Below, piece after piece: positions 49,421 to 58,287 of a stretch of 64,000 nt of DNA. A program made the translations under genes and the position numbers. The stretch lies in contig NZ_WVID01000005.1 of NCBI RefSeq assembly GCF_010091925.1, forward strand, positions 244,430 through 308,429, written 5' to 3'. This DNA comes from Nostoc sp. B(2019). GTDB lineage: Bacteria > Cyanobacteriota > Cyanobacteriia > Cyanobacteriales > Nostocaceae. The notes below the pieces were generated by a model. That model did no database searches and was not told where the DNA came from. It saw only the letters and a list, made by a program, of their open reading frames with translations. Each line of letters opens with the position of its first letter. The first letter of the stretch is position 1.

Positions 49421-50134
49421 TTAAGCTGTCTTTGATTTCCGTTTCACAAATGACCCAGCACTCAAAACACCGAAGGCTAGTAAACCCAACGTAGAACTAG
49501 ATTCAGGAACACTAGCTAATCTGTAGCTATGGTTATCAGTTTCAAATGCGCGACCGGTCGATCTCAAAACTACCTTGTCAAAGGTTTCTCCTTTACTGGT
49601 ATCTGCTAACAAATTAATGTAGACATTATTTGTACTACCACTCTGTTCACCATTGGCTGGAGCGTCAGGAACATCTGCACCGTTAAATGTTTTCAGCAGT
49701 ACACCACCGCTGTAAACATCGACAAAGTTATATGTGTCTATTGATCCCCAGTAGAAACCAAAGTAATCAAGATTCTGAGCAAAGTTAATAGTTATATCAC
49801 CAGAGTTCCCTGCAAAATCCTTACCATCAATTTTCTCACCTGTTGGAGAAATTGTTAGATATTTGCTGGTGTTACCAAAAGGAGTAGCATATTGACCGCT
49901 TACAGATCCTTGTACAATTCCATTCGTTGCAGAGTAATTAACATATCCAGAAGAAGGTGCTACACCGTCGTTAAAGTTGATAGTTTGAGCACCTTGAATA
50001 TTAGTGTATTGACCTTCCCCTACAACTGGTGTGGAACCTCCTTGTGTTAAGCTAACAGCACCGGCTGGGTTAGCACCCATAAAAATAAATGTTGCTCCGA
50101 CCAAGGCGAATGATAGTTTTTGTAAAGTAGACAT
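49421..50134 (-). CDS. PEP-CTERM sorted exported protein
   Basis: A 237-residue exported protein. A signal peptide (about 1-27, LSFALVGATFIFMGANPAGAVS) is followed by a beta-rich domain (about 30-200) of unknown function. A C-terminal PEP-CTERM signal completes it: VPESSSTLGLLAFGVLSAG, then FVKRKSK. This signal is removed by an exosortase during export, often for surface glycoproteins. The domain pattern (NFAQNLDYFGFYWGSIDTYN) suggests a carbohydrate- or surface-associated function. Confidence 0.88.
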   Translation of the reverse strand: MSTLQKLSFALVGATFIFMGANPAGAVSLTQGGSTPVVGEGQYTNIQGAQTINFNDGVAPSSGYVNYSATNGIVQGSVSGQYATPFGNTSKYLTISPTGEKIDGKDFAGNSGDITINFAQNLDYFGFYWGSIDTYNFVDVYSGGVLLKTFNGADVPDAPANGEQSGSTNNVYINLLADTSKGETFDKVVLRSTGRAFETDNHSYRLASVPESSSTLGLLAFGVLSAGSFVKRKSKTA

Positions 50135-50550
50135 TGATTTATTTTCCTAATCATTTGATATCCATAGACTGGCACGTAAGCTTGGTATTTGTGTAGTGAT
50201 TAAGAATTATTTTTACCAAAACAATGTATTGAATGAATGAATCTGAAGTTGAGGAAAAGCTATTTAAAATAAAGCATTTCAAGACAATTATTTCATATAA
50301 AATCTCAATATATATACGTAGTAATAATTTGAGATTGTATAGTTAATTGGTTGTTTAAAGGCAATTTCTGAGTAAAGTCAGCTATTTTTAAATCCTATTG
50401 GGAGGAGGGAAAGTAAAATTTATAGTGGATTTAACGGAGTCAAAAAAGAGAAGTTGTGGAAATTACTGAAAAGCTTACTAGATGTATTCCTAGAGCTTGC
50501 GCCATAGTAGTCCCACCGCCGTTAGTTATTGGAATTTAATTTTTAGTTTT
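50135..50550. other. Intergenic region upstream of the PEP-CTERM gene
   Basis: A 416-base AT-rich stretch presumably containing the leftward promoter of the PEP-CTERM gene and the 3' end of the nucleoside hydrolase transcript. No gene, repeat or RNA structure was recognised. Confidence 0.5.
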
Positions 50551-51474
50551 TTATCTTGCCCATTGCTGCAAGATGTAAGCATAAAAAGCTGCTTTATCAA
50601 CCTGATCCATTGCATAAATTTTACGACCGCCAGAAACTACTTGAGTGCGCCCTTGGCTAAGTCCTGTGGTGATAATTTTTGTTTCCCATTCTCGCAATTG
50701 ATAAAATTCTGGATGTCCCAGATAAGCTGTTGCCAATACATCCCAAAAATAATAATCTTGCGGGATAACTAACGCATAACATTGTCCTGCTAAATCAGAG
50801 ATGGGATAGTGGCGTTGTCGCCCCATTTTTTGCACTAATTCTGATGTGACTGGGACATTATTAGTCAGATCTAAAGGACACATAATAATTTCAATCTGAG
50901 TTTGCCACACTTGCGCTGCTGAAACTGGATCCCAATAAGCATTCCATTCTGCGGAACCATCTTGTCCTGCTTCTAAACTTTTTTCTACATTGCCAAAGAC
51001 ATTCAATGCACCGCCCATCCAGACAATTTTTTGAATCTTCGCTTCAATGTCTGGTGCTTTGTCTAAAGCCACTGCAACCGTCGTCAGAGGGCCAGTTACC
51101 ATCAGCGTTACTGGTTGAGATGCTTCACGCAACATCTTGATCATAAAATTTTGACCTGTTTCGGCAACCAGAGGCGTGTTGATGGTTTCACTCTGATTGA
51201 GAATGGGGAGATGGTCAACGATGAATGAATCGCGGCGATAGAGATTAGGAAATGGGTTGATACCACGCACAGTGCTTTCTGCAACCGGGATATGAGAAAA
51301 TCCCATCAAATCGAGAATTTTACGTGTGGCGCTAACGGCTGGTTGAATATAACAATCGGCTGGAGTGACGACGACGCCGAGAAGTTCGATATGATCCATC
51401 GTTAACAGCAGCATAGTTGCTAGATAATCATCTACACCGCCATCGTGATCCATTAATACGAGTTGTTTTGACAT
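50551..51474 (-). CDS. Nucleoside hydrolase (inosine-uridine type)
   Basis: A 307-residue enzyme that cleaves ribonucleosides into base and ribose. The calcium-binding DHDGGVDDYLA motif near the N-terminus (DxDxxxDD) is diagnostic, and MVTGPLTTVAVALDKAP and IVWMGGAL are family segments. I start it at the ATG at 51474, because the longer frame would overlap the divergent deaminase gene and adds a non-homologous 55 residues. Its start codon is only 15 bases from that of the deaminase. With the neighbouring deaminase and ribokinase it forms a nucleoside salvage group. Confidence 0.92.
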   Translation of the reverse strand: MSKQLVLMDHDGGVDDYLATMLLLTMDHIELLGVVVTPADCYIQPAVSATRKILDLMGFSHIPVAESTVRGINPFPNLYRRDSFIVDHLPILNQSETINTPLVAETGQNFMIKMLREASQPVTLMVTGPLTTVAVALDKAPDIEAKIQKIVWMGGALNVFGNVEKSLEAGQDGSAEWNAYWDPVSAAQVWQTQIEIIMCPLDLTNNVPVTSELVQKMGRQRHYPISDLAGQCYALVIPQDYYFWDVLATAYLGHPEFYQLREWETKIITTGLSQGRTQVVSGGRKIYAMDQVDKAAFYAYILQQWAR

Positions 51475-51489
51475 CAAAGGAGAATTAAT

Positions 51490-51921
51490 ATGGATGAGTT
51501 TATGGAAGTTGCGATCGCACAAGCAAAACAAGGCAGACAAGAAGGTGGAATTCCTATTGGTTCTGTTCTCGTTAAGGATGGTCAAATTCTCGGCAAAGGA
51601 CACAACAAACGTGTACAAGATGGCGATCCTGTTACCCACGCCGAAATTGATTGTCTCCGCAATGCTGGTAGAGTTGGTAGCTACAGAGGTACAACACTCT
51701 ATTCAACTTTAATGCCGTGTTACCTCTGCGCTGGGGCAGTAGTACAATTTGGTATAAAAAAAGTCATCGTCGGAGAATCAAGAACTTTTCCGGGTGCTAA
51801 AGAATTTATGGTATCTCATGGTGTGGAAGTAATTGATCTTAATCTTGACGAATGCGAACAGATGATGAGCGAGTTTATTGAAACTAATCCAGAACTTTGG
51901 AATGAGGATATTGGGAAATAG
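51490..51921 (+). CDS. Cytosine deaminase-like zinc nucleobase deaminase
   Basis: A 143-residue CDA-fold deaminase. Zinc-binding residues are His and catalytic Glu in THAEIDC and the two Cys in TLMPCYLCAGA. The C-terminal ESRTFPGAKEF ... NPELWNEDIGK follows the pattern I know from fungal cytosine deaminase (FCY1), which converts cytosine to uracil, rather than the TadA or guanine deaminase pattern. AAGGAG directly precedes the ATG. It is divergent from the nucleoside hydrolase and convergent with ribokinase; together they would turn cytidine into uracil and ribose 5-phosphate. Confidence 0.88.
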   Translation: MDEFMEVAIAQAKQGRQEGGIPIGSVLVKDGQILGKGHNKRVQDGDPVTHAEIDCLRNAGRVGSYRGTTLYSTLMPCYLCAGAVVQFGIKKVIVGESRTFPGAKEFMVSHGVEVIDLNLDECEQMMSEFIETNPELWNEDIGK

Positions 51922-51942
51922 TCATTTGTCAAGGGTCATTTG

Positions 51943-52905
51943 TCATTTGTAATTAATTATTCTTTCTTCCCAGCCCCCAGCCCCCACTCCCCTTTCTCTG
52001 AGAAATGCATCAAAGGTAAACCTATCTGGTAGCGAAGTCTGTGCGCCTGGTTTTGTTGTTGCCAAAGCACCCGCCGCTGTACCCCAAGTAACTGCCTGTT
52101 TTAAAGAAAATCCTTGAAAAAGCGCTGCTGCTAAACCGCCATTAAAAGCATCGCCAGCTGCAACTGTGTCAATTGTATGAACTGGAAACGCGGGTACAAA
52201 GAATTTTTCCTCAGCAGTGGCACAGAATACACCCTTAGCACCCAATTTGACGATCGCACATTTCACACCCCGTTGCAATAAAATCGCAGCTGCTTCTGCT
52301 GCTCTCTGTTCTCCATCTACAGGAAAACCCACCAATTGCCCAGCCTCGACTTCATTTGGGGTAATAATGTCTATCAGTGGGTAAAGTTCAGCGGGTAAAT
52401 CAGATTGTGCAGGTGCGGGGTCAAGAATTACTTTGATATTTGCATTTCGTGCTGCTTGGGCGGCTGCAACCACAGCAGCAATGGGAATTTCTAATTGTAA
52501 AAGTAGTAATGTAGCTTCTGGCAATAAATGAGACAATCGTTCTACATCTTCTTGATTGACGCGCCCATTTGCACCAGGAATCACAATAATTTGATTTTCA
52601 CCAGCATAATCTACGGTGATGATGGCAACTCCAGAAGTAACATTTTTATCCACAAAAATATTGTCAGTCTGCACACCAGATGCTTGCAAATTGTTGACAA
52701 GTTCCACACCAAAACTTTGTGGCCCTACACGTCCCACAAGATGAGTAGGAATTCCTAATCGCGCTAGTGCTACAGCTTGATTTGCTCCTTTACCTCCCGG
52801 AACTTTAAAAAAATCCTCTCCTAGCAGCGTTTCGCCTGCAACTGGCAACCGAGGTGCTGTCGCTACCAGGTCTATATTGATGCTGCCGAAGACGATAATA
52901 CTCAT
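51943..52905 (-). CDS. rbsK: Ribokinase (PfkB family)
   Basis: A 320-residue sugar kinase. The N-terminal VFGSINIDLVA and GGKGANQAVALARLG are ribokinase signatures. The C-terminal TVAAGDAFNGGLAAAL contains the catalytic Asp. It phosphorylates the ribose freed by the nucleoside hydrolase. The last about 15 residues (RGVGAGGWEERI) are encoded by a CCCCAGCCCCC-type low-complexity stretch and are not family-like, so the C-terminus may have been altered by repeat insertion. Confidence 0.93.
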   Translation of the reverse strand: MSIIVFGSINIDLVATAPRLPVAGETLLGEDFFKVPGGKGANQAVALARLGIPTHLVGRVGPQSFGVELVNNLQASGVQTDNIFVDKNVTSGVAIITVDYAGENQIIVIPGANGRVNQEDVERLSHLLPEATLLLLQLEIPIAAVVAAAQAARNANIKVILDPAPAQSDLPAELYPLIDIITPNEVEAGQLVGFPVDGEQRAAEAAAILLQRGVKCAIVKLGAKGVFCATAEEKFFVPAFPVHTIDTVAAGDAFNGGLAAALFQGFSLKQAVTWGTAAGALATTKPGAQTSLPDRFTFDAFLRERGVGAGGWEERIINYK

Positions 52906-53205
52906 TATGCTGATTTTTGTTTATCTTAAATCTATTCAGCTTGATACTACATACTACCTGAGTATGAGGTGAGGGAAAATTTAGTAAATTGGAATGTCAA
53001 TTTTTATGCTAAGAAAGTAACAATTTTATCGCTTGCAGAAGGCTTTTATGATGAGCAGATATTCACAGGATATCAGAAAAATTTTCTCTTACTTTTCCAA
53101 AACTAGCAATTATATTTGCTGAAATATTGCAAGGATAAATTTGCTATCGCTTTGATGACTATTAAAAATATAACACATATTATTTAACAGCAAGGTTGTA
53201 CAATT
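52906..53205. other. Intergenic region between ribokinase and CrtISO-like genes
   Basis: A 300-base AT-rich stretch with divergent promoters expected; no specific element recognised. Confidence 0.45.
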
Positions 53206-54813
53206 TTGGGTATTGTGTTTGCAAAAGTAGCAGAGAGACAAACCTTGTTTCAGGTAACATCGAATTCAAGCGATCGCCAAACAGATATAGTTGTTATTGG
53301 TAGCGGTATAGGTGGTTTAAGTTGTGCTGCTCTTTTAGCACGGTATGGTTTTGATGTCATAGTCTGCGAGAGTCATTCTATCCCTGGTGGTGCGGCCCAT
53401 GCTTTTGAGCGCAATGGATTCAAATTTGACTCAGGCCCTTCACTCTACTCTGGACTATCTTACAGTCCTTCTACCAACCCCCTACGACAAGTGCTAGACG
53501 CCATTGGCTCTGAGCTACCTTGTTTAACCTACGATACTTGGGGTTGCTGTCTACCAGAAGGTGATTTTAATACATCAGTGGGTGCAGAACAATTTTGTGA
53601 AGTGCTGATGCAATTTCGTGGTTATGATGCTGTAGCTGAATGGCAGCAACTCCAGCGCGTCATGGAACCACTAGCTAGCGCTGCAACTGCCATACCACCA
53701 GCCGCATTACGCTTTGATTTGGGTGCAGCTAAAACTGTGAGCCGATTTGCTCCATCTTTAGTAAAGCATATTGCAGATGTTACCAAGCTAACGGGCCCTT
53801 TCAGCCGGATTATGGATGGTGTTGTTAAAGACCCGTTTACACGCAACTGGCTTGATATGCTTTGTTTTTTGCTTTCTGGGCTACCAGCAGACGGCACTAG
53901 TACAGCCGAAGTAGCATTTATGTTTGCCGACTGGTATCGACCGGGTGTAGTGCTTGACTATCCGATTGGTGGCAGTGGTGCTTTAGTTGACGCCTTGGTA
54001 CAAGGATTAGAGCGGCACGGCGGTCAGTTGATGCTAGGCGCTCATGTGCAGCAAGTGATTGTGGAAGGCAACCAAGCTGTAGGTGTGCGCCTGCGTGATG
54101 GTAAGGAAATCCAGGCGCGTCGGGCAGTAGTTTCTAATACATCTGTTTGGGATACTTTAAAACTCCTGCCAGAAAAGGCAGTGCCAAAACAGTTTCGTAC
54201 TAAACGGCAGGCTACACCTGAGTGTGATAGTTTCATGCATCTGCACCTAGGTATTAACGCCCAAGGATTACAGTCAAACCTGAAATGTCACTATATTGTA
54301 GTCAACAACTGGGAAGCAGGCGTGAGCGCACCTCAGAATGTTGTGTTGGTATCAATTCCTTCAATTCTCGACCCATCCTTAGCGCCAGCAGGCAAGCATG
54401 TGATTCATGTCTATACTCCTGGTAATGAGCCGTATGCTCTTTGGCAAGGGATGGACAGGAAAAGCCAGGAATATGCCGAGCAAAAGCTCTTGCGTGCAGA
54501 AGTGATGTGGCAAGCCTTAGAGCGCATCATTCCAGATATTCGCTCGCGTTGCGAAGTTACACTTGTGGGTACACCTCTAACTCATGAGCGCTTTCTGCGT
54601 CGCCACCGAGGTTCCTATGGCCCAGCTATTAAGGCTGGAGTTAGCTTATTTCCAGGCCCTAAGACACCTCTACCAGGGCTTATTTGTTGTGGAGACTCGA
54701 CATTTCCAGGCATTGGTTTACCAGCAGTCGCCGCCAGTGGCATGATTGCCGCGAATACACTTGCACCTGTGAAGAAGCATTTGTCCATGCTTCAAGATAT
54801 TAGGTGGATTTAA
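53206..54813 (+). CDS. CrtISO/phytoene-desaturase-like FAD oxidoreductase
   Basis: A 535-residue flavoprotein. The FAD-binding dinucleotide fold is VVIGSGIGGLSCAALLARYG (about 29-48) followed by ESHSIPGGAAHAFERNG, and the C-terminal GDSTFPGIGLPAVAASG closes the flavin site. These match the carotenoid isomerase/desaturase (CrtISO, CrtO) family and related all-trans-retinol saturases. The substrate could be a carotenoid or another polyene. No standard start is near: the TTG at 53206 has AAGG at a reasonable distance, and a GTG at 53215 is the alternative. No carotenoid genes adjoin it. Confidence 0.88.
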   Translation: MGIVFAKVAERQTLFQVTSNSSDRQTDIVVIGSGIGGLSCAALLARYGFDVIVCESHSIPGGAAHAFERNGFKFDSGPSLYSGLSYSPSTNPLRQVLDAIGSELPCLTYDTWGCCLPEGDFNTSVGAEQFCEVLMQFRGYDAVAEWQQLQRVMEPLASAATAIPPAALRFDLGAAKTVSRFAPSLVKHIADVTKLTGPFSRIMDGVVKDPFTRNWLDMLCFLLSGLPADGTSTAEVAFMFADWYRPGVVLDYPIGGSGALVDALVQGLERHGGQLMLGAHVQQVIVEGNQAVGVRLRDGKEIQARRAVVSNTSVWDTLKLLPEKAVPKQFRTKRQATPECDSFMHLHLGINAQGLQSNLKCHYIVVNNWEAGVSAPQNVVLVSIPSILDPSLAPAGKHVIHVYTPGNEPYALWQGMDRKSQEYAEQKLLRAEVMWQALERIIPDIRSRCEVTLVGTPLTHERFLRRHRGSYGPAIKAGVSLFPGPKTPLPGLICCGDSTFPGIGLPAVAASGMIAANTLAPVKKHLSMLQDIRWI

Positions 54814-54879
54814 TTTTTTGAATACAATTTTAAGAATTTCAAATTAGGTTACAACGGGTTTTTTCTAAAAAGATCACAG

Positions 54880-54910
54880 TAGGGCTGGCATTACAATGCC
54901 CACTTTACTA
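54880..54910. repeat. Dispersed palindrome, third copy of the GTGGGCATT family
   Basis: GTAGGGCTGGCATTACAATG followed by CCCACTTTAC is a diverged relative of 39230-39255, with partial self-complementarity (GGCATT/AATGCC). Confidence 0.55.
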
Positions 54911-55014
54911 GCCAAGAATACTACATACTGAAGGTTTCCAAATTAGCTTAAGACAGAAGCGATCGCCTCTTCAACTTCCAGTGAATTTCTTGATATCTTG
55001 ATAGAAAACCTGAG

Positions 55015-55659
55015 ATGAAATCTATGCTGACAACTACAGCCACCATTTCTCAACGGGCCGTACTGCAAAACATCAGTTGGCAGACTTTTGAAAGCATCCT
55101 TGCAGAAATAGGGGATAATCGTGCCACGCGATTGGCTTACGACCACGGGATACTAGAAATCATCACACCTTTGATGCCTCATGAGTATAACAATAGACTT
55201 CTCGAACATTTGGTTTTTGCTTTGGCGGAAGAACTTAACCTCAACCTGAAAAGCACTGGTTCGGTTACTTGTAAGCATCCAGACTTACTGCGGGGAGTAG
55301 AACCAGATTCAAGTTTTTACATCCAGAATGAACCCGTAATGAGACAAAAGCAGAATCTCGACTTGACACAAGACCCACCACCAGACTTAATCATTGAGGT
55401 AGATTATACTAGCGCTTCTGTTGACCGACTCGCCATCTATCTCGCGTTGGGTGTACCGGAAGTTTGGCGTTATGACGAACCTGTAATGCAGATTTATAAG
55501 TTGCAGGAAGGTGTGTATCTTCCCTGTGATATTTCGCCTAGTTTTGCAAATCTTCCCCTAGCGGCGGAAATTCCCCGGTTTTTGTCTGAGAGCCTCAAAA
55601 TTGGGGAAATACCGATGATTCGTTTATTTCGTGTTTGGGTAAGACAGCAGATAGAATAA
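55015..55659 (+). CDS. Uma2-family (DUF820) protein
   Basis: A 214-residue Uma2-family member. The N-terminal NISWQTFESILAEIGDNRATRLAYDHG, the RGVEPDSSFYI strand and the PPDLIIEVDYTSAS core supply the acidic residues of the restriction-nuclease-like fold; LGVPEVWRYDEP and LSESLKIG finish the pattern. Function is unknown despite great abundance in cyanobacteria. A second ATG lies four codons in. It stands alone. Confidence 0.87.
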   Translation: MKSMLTTTATISQRAVLQNISWQTFESILAEIGDNRATRLAYDHGILEIITPLMPHEYNNRLLEHLVFALAEELNLNLKSTGSVTCKHPDLLRGVEPDSSFYIQNEPVMRQKQNLDLTQDPPPDLIIEVDYTSASVDRLAIYLALGVPEVWRYDEPVMQIYKLQEGVYLPCDISPSFANLPLAAEIPRFLSESLKIGEIPMIRLFRVWVRQQIE

Positions 55660-55816
55660 TTCATAGGCGTTAACGCATAGATGTATTCGCCATAAGGCAT
55701 TACCGCCAGCTACGGGCAGCTTTAACCATAGAAAAAAACAAGGCTAACAGCTGGTCGTCAGATATTATCAAAACGATGTATCATATCAAAGTGCATCATA
55801 CGCAAGCCGTGATCTT

Positions 55817-56197
55817 ATGCCTAGTGTTGAACCCGACGAAAACCGAGAGCATCGAATTAAAACAGAAATCATTATCGATGCTGAAGACAAAGAAGAACGG
55901 GCAATGGGTTGGTATTACTACCTCGACGATACTCTGAACGTACCCTTTATGGCTAGGTGGACAAAAAAGGGACGTAAATCGACCACTGTCGAGGAGAAAC
56001 AAGTCGAAGTGCTAGGAATGGCACCAGACGATGAGTGTTTAAAAGATATGTTTGTGGAAGTTGTTTATCCAGATGGCAAAGATGAAGATGTATTTTCTGC
56101 GAAGTTATCTGAAATAGTCGCTATTGATGCTGATAGTGAAACCCAAGAAGCACTGGCAGACTGGCACTATTGGCTTGCTAGAGGATACAAATTCTAA
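55817..56197 (+). CDS. ccbP: CcbP-type calcium-binding protein
   Basis: A 126-residue acidic cytosolic protein. The segments EERAMGWYYYLDDTLNVPF, VEVLGMAPDDECLKDMFVEV and the terminal ADWHYWLARGYKF follow the pattern I know for CcbP, the cyanobacterial calcium-binding protein that lowers free calcium and restrains heterocyst differentiation in Anabaena. It has a high content of Asp and Glu and no EF-hand. It is transcribed alone. The assignment is by pattern; if correct it supports a heterocyst-forming host. Confidence 0.78.
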   Translation: MPSVEPDENREHRIKTEIIIDAEDKEERAMGWYYYLDDTLNVPFMARWTKKGRKSTTVEEKQVEVLGMAPDDECLKDMFVEVVYPDGKDEDVFSAKLSEIVAIDADSETQEALADWHYWLARGYKF

Positions 56198-56226
56198 AAT
56201 GAGCAATGAGCGATCGCAATTCAATT

Positions 56227-56787
56227 CTACGGCAAATGCCGAATAATACGGCAGGGATTGCCAGCAGCAACGACATTTTCAGGTATGTCTTTGACAACTA
56301 CACTGCCAGCACCAATGCTTGTATTATCACCAATTGTCACCCCTGGACAAATAATTGCACCGCCACCAATCCAGACATTATTACCAATTTTAATCGGTGC
56401 AGCTAATTCTTTACCGGAAAGACGAATTTCTGGTTCTGTAGGGTGATAAGCAGTATAAATCTGCACATAAGGAGCACACAAGACATTTTCTCCAATGTGA
56501 ACTGTATTGCAGTCTAAAATCACACAGCCATAGTTCATATATAATCCGTTGCCAGCGTAAATATTGCTACCGTAGTCACAGTGAAAGGGTGGCACAATTA
56601 ATGTTTTTTGTCCAACTTTTCCAAATAATTCCTGCAAAATTTGCTGCCGCTGCTCTGGCTGTTCTTCAGTCGTATAATTGTACATTCGGAGGAGACGACT
56701 GGCTTGCTTATTTTCAGCAACTAATTCAGAATCGTATGCAAGATATAACTCGCCTGCGAGCATTTTCTGTTTTTCTGTTTTTTCCAT
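56227..56787 (-). CDS. Maltose O-acetyltransferase-like hexapeptide acetyltransferase
   Basis: A 186-residue left-handed beta-helix acetyltransferase of the Maa/NodL/LacA group, using acetyl-CoA to acetylate sugars. The N-terminal KQKMLAGELYLAYDSELV is the maltose-acetyltransferase cap. Hexapeptide repeats run from about residue 65 to 180 (IKIGNNVWIGGGAIICPGV, IGAGSVV), and the catalytic His is in YTAYHPTEPE. I use the ATG at 56787 because the family starts there; a longer frame adds seven residues. Confidence 0.92.
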   Translation of the reverse strand: MEKTEKQKMLAGELYLAYDSELVAENKQASRLLRMYNYTTEEQPEQRQQILQELFGKVGQKTLIVPPFHCDYGSNIYAGNGLYMNYGCVILDCNTVHIGENVLCAPYVQIYTAYHPTEPEIRLSGKELAAPIKIGNNVWIGGGAIICPGVTIGDNTSIGAGSVVVKDIPENVVAAGNPCRIIRHLP

Positions 56788-57080
56788 GACAGAATTTATA
56801 GATTGCAATCAAATAGACTTTATATTATATAATTTATCTGCCGAAAGCAAGCATATATAATTGTTAGTTTTTTAAACTATCTTTTAATCGAAAATAATAG
56901 TTTTACTCAAAGTTTTCTACTACTAATTATACACTAAATTCTCAATAATTTGAAACTAACTATTGGCAAAATTGCATTTTAATAAACTTTCTAAAAAAAC
57001 CAAATTTTTAATAGTAAATATAATTGAGTTATATTAAGTTTGTATTAAATAAGCAAAAATTGCAGAGAATTTGGGGAAGT

Positions 57081-58262
57081 ATGCCTTTTCGGATTTTAAG
57101 CTTGGACGGTGGTGGAATTCGGGGAGTAATTGCGGCCAGTATTTTGGCAGTGATTGAGAAGCAAATTGACCAACCCCTGAATAAGTATTTTAACTTAATT
57201 GCCGGAACTTCTACAGGGTCAATTCTAGCAGGTGCGATCGCAACAGGATGCAGTAGCCAAGAAATTATTAAACTATACAAGCAAAAAAGTTCACTAATAT
57301 TTCCTTACAAAAGTCGTTTTGCGCTACAGCGAATTGGCTTACTGCTAAAGTATGGTTTATCTGCACCCAAGTTTTCTGATGAGGGTTTGATTCAAGCTAT
57401 CAAAGGTGCTTTTGGTGATATAAGAATATGTGATATTATTTCGACGATGCTGTTAATTATCTCCTATGACACAATTAACCGTGAACCAATTATATTTAAA
57501 AGCTGGCGTCAAGATAAAAGTTATGGTGATGTCGCTTTGTGGGAAGCATGTGTCTGTTCCTCATCGGCTCCAACTTATTTTCCAGCACATAAACTAGACA
57601 AAACGGTAAATGGAACTACTAAAAATGCATTTGCGAATGGCATCATTTTAGACGAAAATGCATCTTCAATAGAGGACGTATATAAAGATACGCAGATTAC
57701 AATCACCAGTGGTACAGGTAGGGGTCAAACTCGCAATCTCAAAAAATATGTAGGATCAATTCAACTTGCTTTGATAGATTCACCTTGGGAAAAAGTACCC
57801 GATAATACCTCTACATACTCGATTAAATGTATATACTCTGCCATTGATGGCGGTGTTGCTGCTAATAACCCCTCCAGCTGTGCTGTTGCTGAAGCTCTCA
57901 GATTAGGTTATGCAGTTGAAGAAATTTCTATTCTTTCTATAGGAACTGGCGATCGCACCCGAATCATACCATATAAACAAGCTCGACATTGGGGTCTGAT
58001 TGAATGGGCACAACCCCTAATTGGTATTTTGTTTGATGGCTCATCAAGTATTTACGAATATATCACCAAGCAAATCGTGGATGATCGTGTTTTACGATTG
58101 CAATTCAAACTTGACCGACACTTAACTGGTAAACGTTTGAGTGATGATATTGATGATGTAAGTGAAGAGAATATTAATAATTTGATTGAAGCGGGAGAGG
58201 TTTATATTAACCAGCCGCAAGTGCAAGCCGCATTACAGAAATTTTTGCAGATTAGTCAGTAG
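57081..58262 (+). CDS. Patatin-like phospholipase with an inserted beta segment
   Basis: A 393-residue patatin-family lipid acyl hydrolase. The oxyanion loop LDGGGIRG, nucleophile elbow GTSTGS and catalytic Asp in AIDGGVAANNP are all present, so it should be active on phospholipids or galactolipids. Between APTYFPAHKL and AIDGGVAANNP about 70 extra residues occur (about 174-250), containing ITITSGTGRGQTRN and DSPWEKVPDNTSTYSI, a pattern seen in phage or secreted structural proteins rather than in patatins. The ATG at 57081 is preferred over an upstream TTG; GGGGAA lies just before it. Confidence 0.9.
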   Translation: MPFRILSLDGGGIRGVIAASILAVIEKQIDQPLNKYFNLIAGTSTGSILAGAIATGCSSQEIIKLYKQKSSLIFPYKSRFALQRIGLLLKYGLSAPKFSDEGLIQAIKGAFGDIRICDIISTMLLIISYDTINREPIIFKSWRQDKSYGDVALWEACVCSSSAPTYFPAHKLDKTVNGTTKNAFANGIILDENASSIEDVYKDTQITITSGTGRGQTRNLKKYVGSIQLALIDSPWEKVPDNTSTYSIKCIYSAIDGGVAANNPSSCAVAEALRLGYAVEEISILSIGTGDRTRIIPYKQARHWGLIEWAQPLIGILFDGSSSIYEYITKQIVDDRVLRLQFKLDRHLTGKRLSDDIDDVSEENINNLIEAGEVYINQPQVQAALQKFLQISQ

Positions 58263-58287
58263 TCATTAGCTTGAGACGAAAGACTAA

